From contig NZ_JALIGC010000040.1 of the NCBI RefSeq assembly GCF_024764775.1, forward strand, positions 496,001 to 560,000: a stretch of 64,000 nucleotides of DNA. Direction: 5' to 3'. This document shows positions 62,742-64,000 of this stretch, piece by piece (positions within the stretch are counted from its first letter, which is position 1; every line of letters starts with the position of its first letter). The notes below the pieces were generated by a model. That model worked only from the letters and a program-made list of their open reading frames with translations, did not search any database and was not told the DNA's origin. Made by a program: the position numbers and the translations under genes. The DNA comes from Scandinavium manionii (lineage in GTDB: Bacteria > Pseudomonadota > Gammaproteobacteria > Enterobacterales > Enterobacteriaceae).

Positions 62742-64000
62742 ATGAATCAGAATCTCCTCGAAAAAGCGCGTCAATGGCTGGCTGTTGTGATGGCTAAGCT
62801 GGACGGCAAAAAGCGTATCGCTCTGTTTGCCGCCGCAGCGGTTGCCGCGACAGCCATTATTTCCGCCATTCTCCTCGGTGGAAACTACGGGTATGTCGCC
62901 CTCTATGGCAGTCAACAGAATATCCCCGTCTCCGAGGTTATCTCGGTGCTGGATGAGAGCAAAGCAACCTACCGAATCGATCCCAGCAGCGGACAGATCC
63001 TCGTGCCTGAGGATGCGTTATCGCAGATTCGCATGACACTGGCAGCCAAAGGTGTGCAAGCGATCGCCCCTGAAGGCTACAAGCTGATGGATAAGGACGA
63101 GGTGCTGGGTGCCAGCCAGTTTGTGCAGAACATCCGCTATAAACGCAGCCTCGAAGGCGAGATGGCCAAGAGCATCATGTCTCTGGACGCAGTACAAACG
63201 GCGCGAGTTCATTTGGCGCTGAATGAAGACAGCTCTTTTGTTGTCAGTGAACAACCTAAAAACAGCGCGTCGGTAGTGGTTCGCCTGCATTATGGCAATA
63301 CGCTGAGTCTGGATCAGGTCAATGCCATTATTCACCTCGTCTCCGGCAGCGTACCCGGTCTGCTCCCGTCTCAGGTCAGCGTGATTGACCAGACCGGCGC
63401 CCTGCTGTCGGATGGCGTCAGCGATGGCGAAGGCTCCCGGGCCGTCACCCGTAAAAACGACCAGGTCGTGAAAGATATTCAGACCAAGACCCGCGCGAGC
63501 ATTGAAAACCTGCTCACCTCGCTGGTGGGTAAAGGCAATTTCCGTGTCAGCGTGATGCCTCAGGTTGATCTCAGCGCCATCGAGGAGACCCAGGAAAATT
63601 ACGGCGATACGCCGAAAGTCAGCCGTGAAGAGAAAGCGGAAGATAAGAATACTGATCAGTTGGCCATCGGCATTCCAGGCTCGCTGAGCAACCGTCCGCC
63701 CATGGCGACCACTCCCCCGCAACAAGGGAGTCGCCAGCCTGCCCAATTGTCACAGCATACGGAAAATAAGAGTGATTACGCTTACGACCGTAACGTGAAG
63801 CATATCAAGCATCCAGGCTTTACCGTCACCCGTCTTAACGTGGCAGTGGTCCTGAACCGAAACGCGACTTTTGTTAAAAACTGGCACGCACCGCAGATTC
63901 AGCAGGTCACGACCATGCTGAATACCGCAGCCGGCATCGACAGCCAGCGTGGCGACACCCTGACCCTGGAGATGATGAGCTTCGTTCCGCCTTCAGAGAG
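62742..64000 (+). CDS. lfiF: Lateral flagellar MS-ring protein LfiF (FliF-type), 3' truncated by window
   Basis: An open frame of 419 codons runs from ATG 62742 to the window edge. The N-terminal part has TM1 (~25-48), then the secretin-like/PilP-type ring-building region (YVALYGSQQNIPVSEVISVL, EVLGASQFVQNIRYKRSLEG, SLDAVQTARVHLALNEDSSF, SVVVRLHYGNTLSLDQVNAI, SGSVPGLLPSQVSVIDQTG), which matches FliF. The second TM helix and the FliG-binding tail are outside the window. It starts five bases after the lfiE stop. Confidence 0.93.
   Translation, partial: MNQNLLEKARQWLAVVMAKLDGKKRIALFAAAAVAATAIISAILLGGNYGYVALYGSQQNIPVSEVISVLDESKATYRIDPSSGQILVPEDALSQIRMTLAAKGVQAIAPEGYKLMDKDEVLGASQFVQNIRYKRSLEGEMAKSIMSLDAVQTARVHLALNEDSSFVVSEQPKNSASVVVRLHYGNTLSLDQVNAIIHLVSGSVPGLLPSQVSVIDQTGALLSDGVSDGEGSRAVTRKNDQVVKDIQTKTRASIENLLTSLVGKGNFRVSVMPQVDLSAIEETQENYGDTPKVSREEKAEDKNTDQLAIGIPGSLSNRPPMATTPPQQGSRQPAQLSQHTENKSDYAYDRNVKHIKHPGFTVTRLNVAVVLNRNATFVKNWHAPQIQQVTTMLNTAAGIDSQRGDTLTLEMMSFVPPSE

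Overview
The window is a chromosomal segment of a gammaproteobacterium of the Enterobacteriaceae, in the wider Enterobacter, Kosakonia, Lelliottia and Citrobacter group; I cannot name the genus. The evidence is near-identity, by recalled protein sequence, to E. coli housekeeping proteins (YbdG, PheP, RoxA/YcfD, YafL), REP-like palindromes between genes, and a complete-looking part of an enterobacterial Flag-2 (lateral-type) flagellar locus. I see no tRNA, rRNA, insertion sequence, phage gene or CRISPR array.

Region 1 (1-23 kb) is almost wholly envelope genes, all on the minus strand after the truncated ybdG. It holds pheP, a Fur-box-preceded pair of YncE-like beta-propeller lipoprotein and TonB-dependent siderophore receptor, a FadL-type channel, a tightly coupled five-gene operon (MscS-like channel, two POTRA-less Omp85/D15 barrels, an unrecognised barrel and a DUF4056 protein), and a 3234-residue type Va autotransporter. 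A membrane diguanylate cyclase is divergent from the autotransporter.

Region 2 (24.5-34.4 kb, plus strand) is a nine-gene run starting with a Ser-type arylsulfatase (atsA) and its radical-SAM maturase (atsB). These are joined by stop/start overlaps to a MoxR AAA+ ATPase, a DUF58 protein, a DUF4381 protein, two VWA proteins (one with TPRs), a BatD-like protein and a HAD phosphatase. The gene order suggests that the MoxR/Bat apparatus serves an exported sulfatase or the envelope around it.

Region 3 (34.6-45 kb) is mixed. It has an EmrAB-type efflux pair with a perfect 10-bp inverted repeat upstream resembling SlyA/MarR sites, a sugar cassette (LacI regulator, glycoside hydrolase, GPH symporter), the ribosomal oxygenase roxA, a DUF1090 (YqjC-like) periplasmic protein, and a second diguanylate cyclase.

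Region 4 (45-64 kb) is the Flag-2 locus. Reading on the minus strand: lafA (flagellin), then lafB-C-D-E-F-S-T-U (cap, chaperones, hook-length control, FliL, sigma-28, stator). Next come yafL (NlpC/P60) on the plus strand and an unrecognised Pro/Glu-rich membrane protein. Then lfiM-N-P-Q-R-lfhB-A (switch and export gate) is divergent from lafK (sigma-54 activator)-lfiE-lfiF, which runs off the window. Compared with the E. coli Flag-2 order I know (lfhA at one end, lafU at the other), the lafA-U block lies on the opposite side of lfhA, so the locus is rearranged. The remaining lfi and lfg genes should lie beyond 64 kb.
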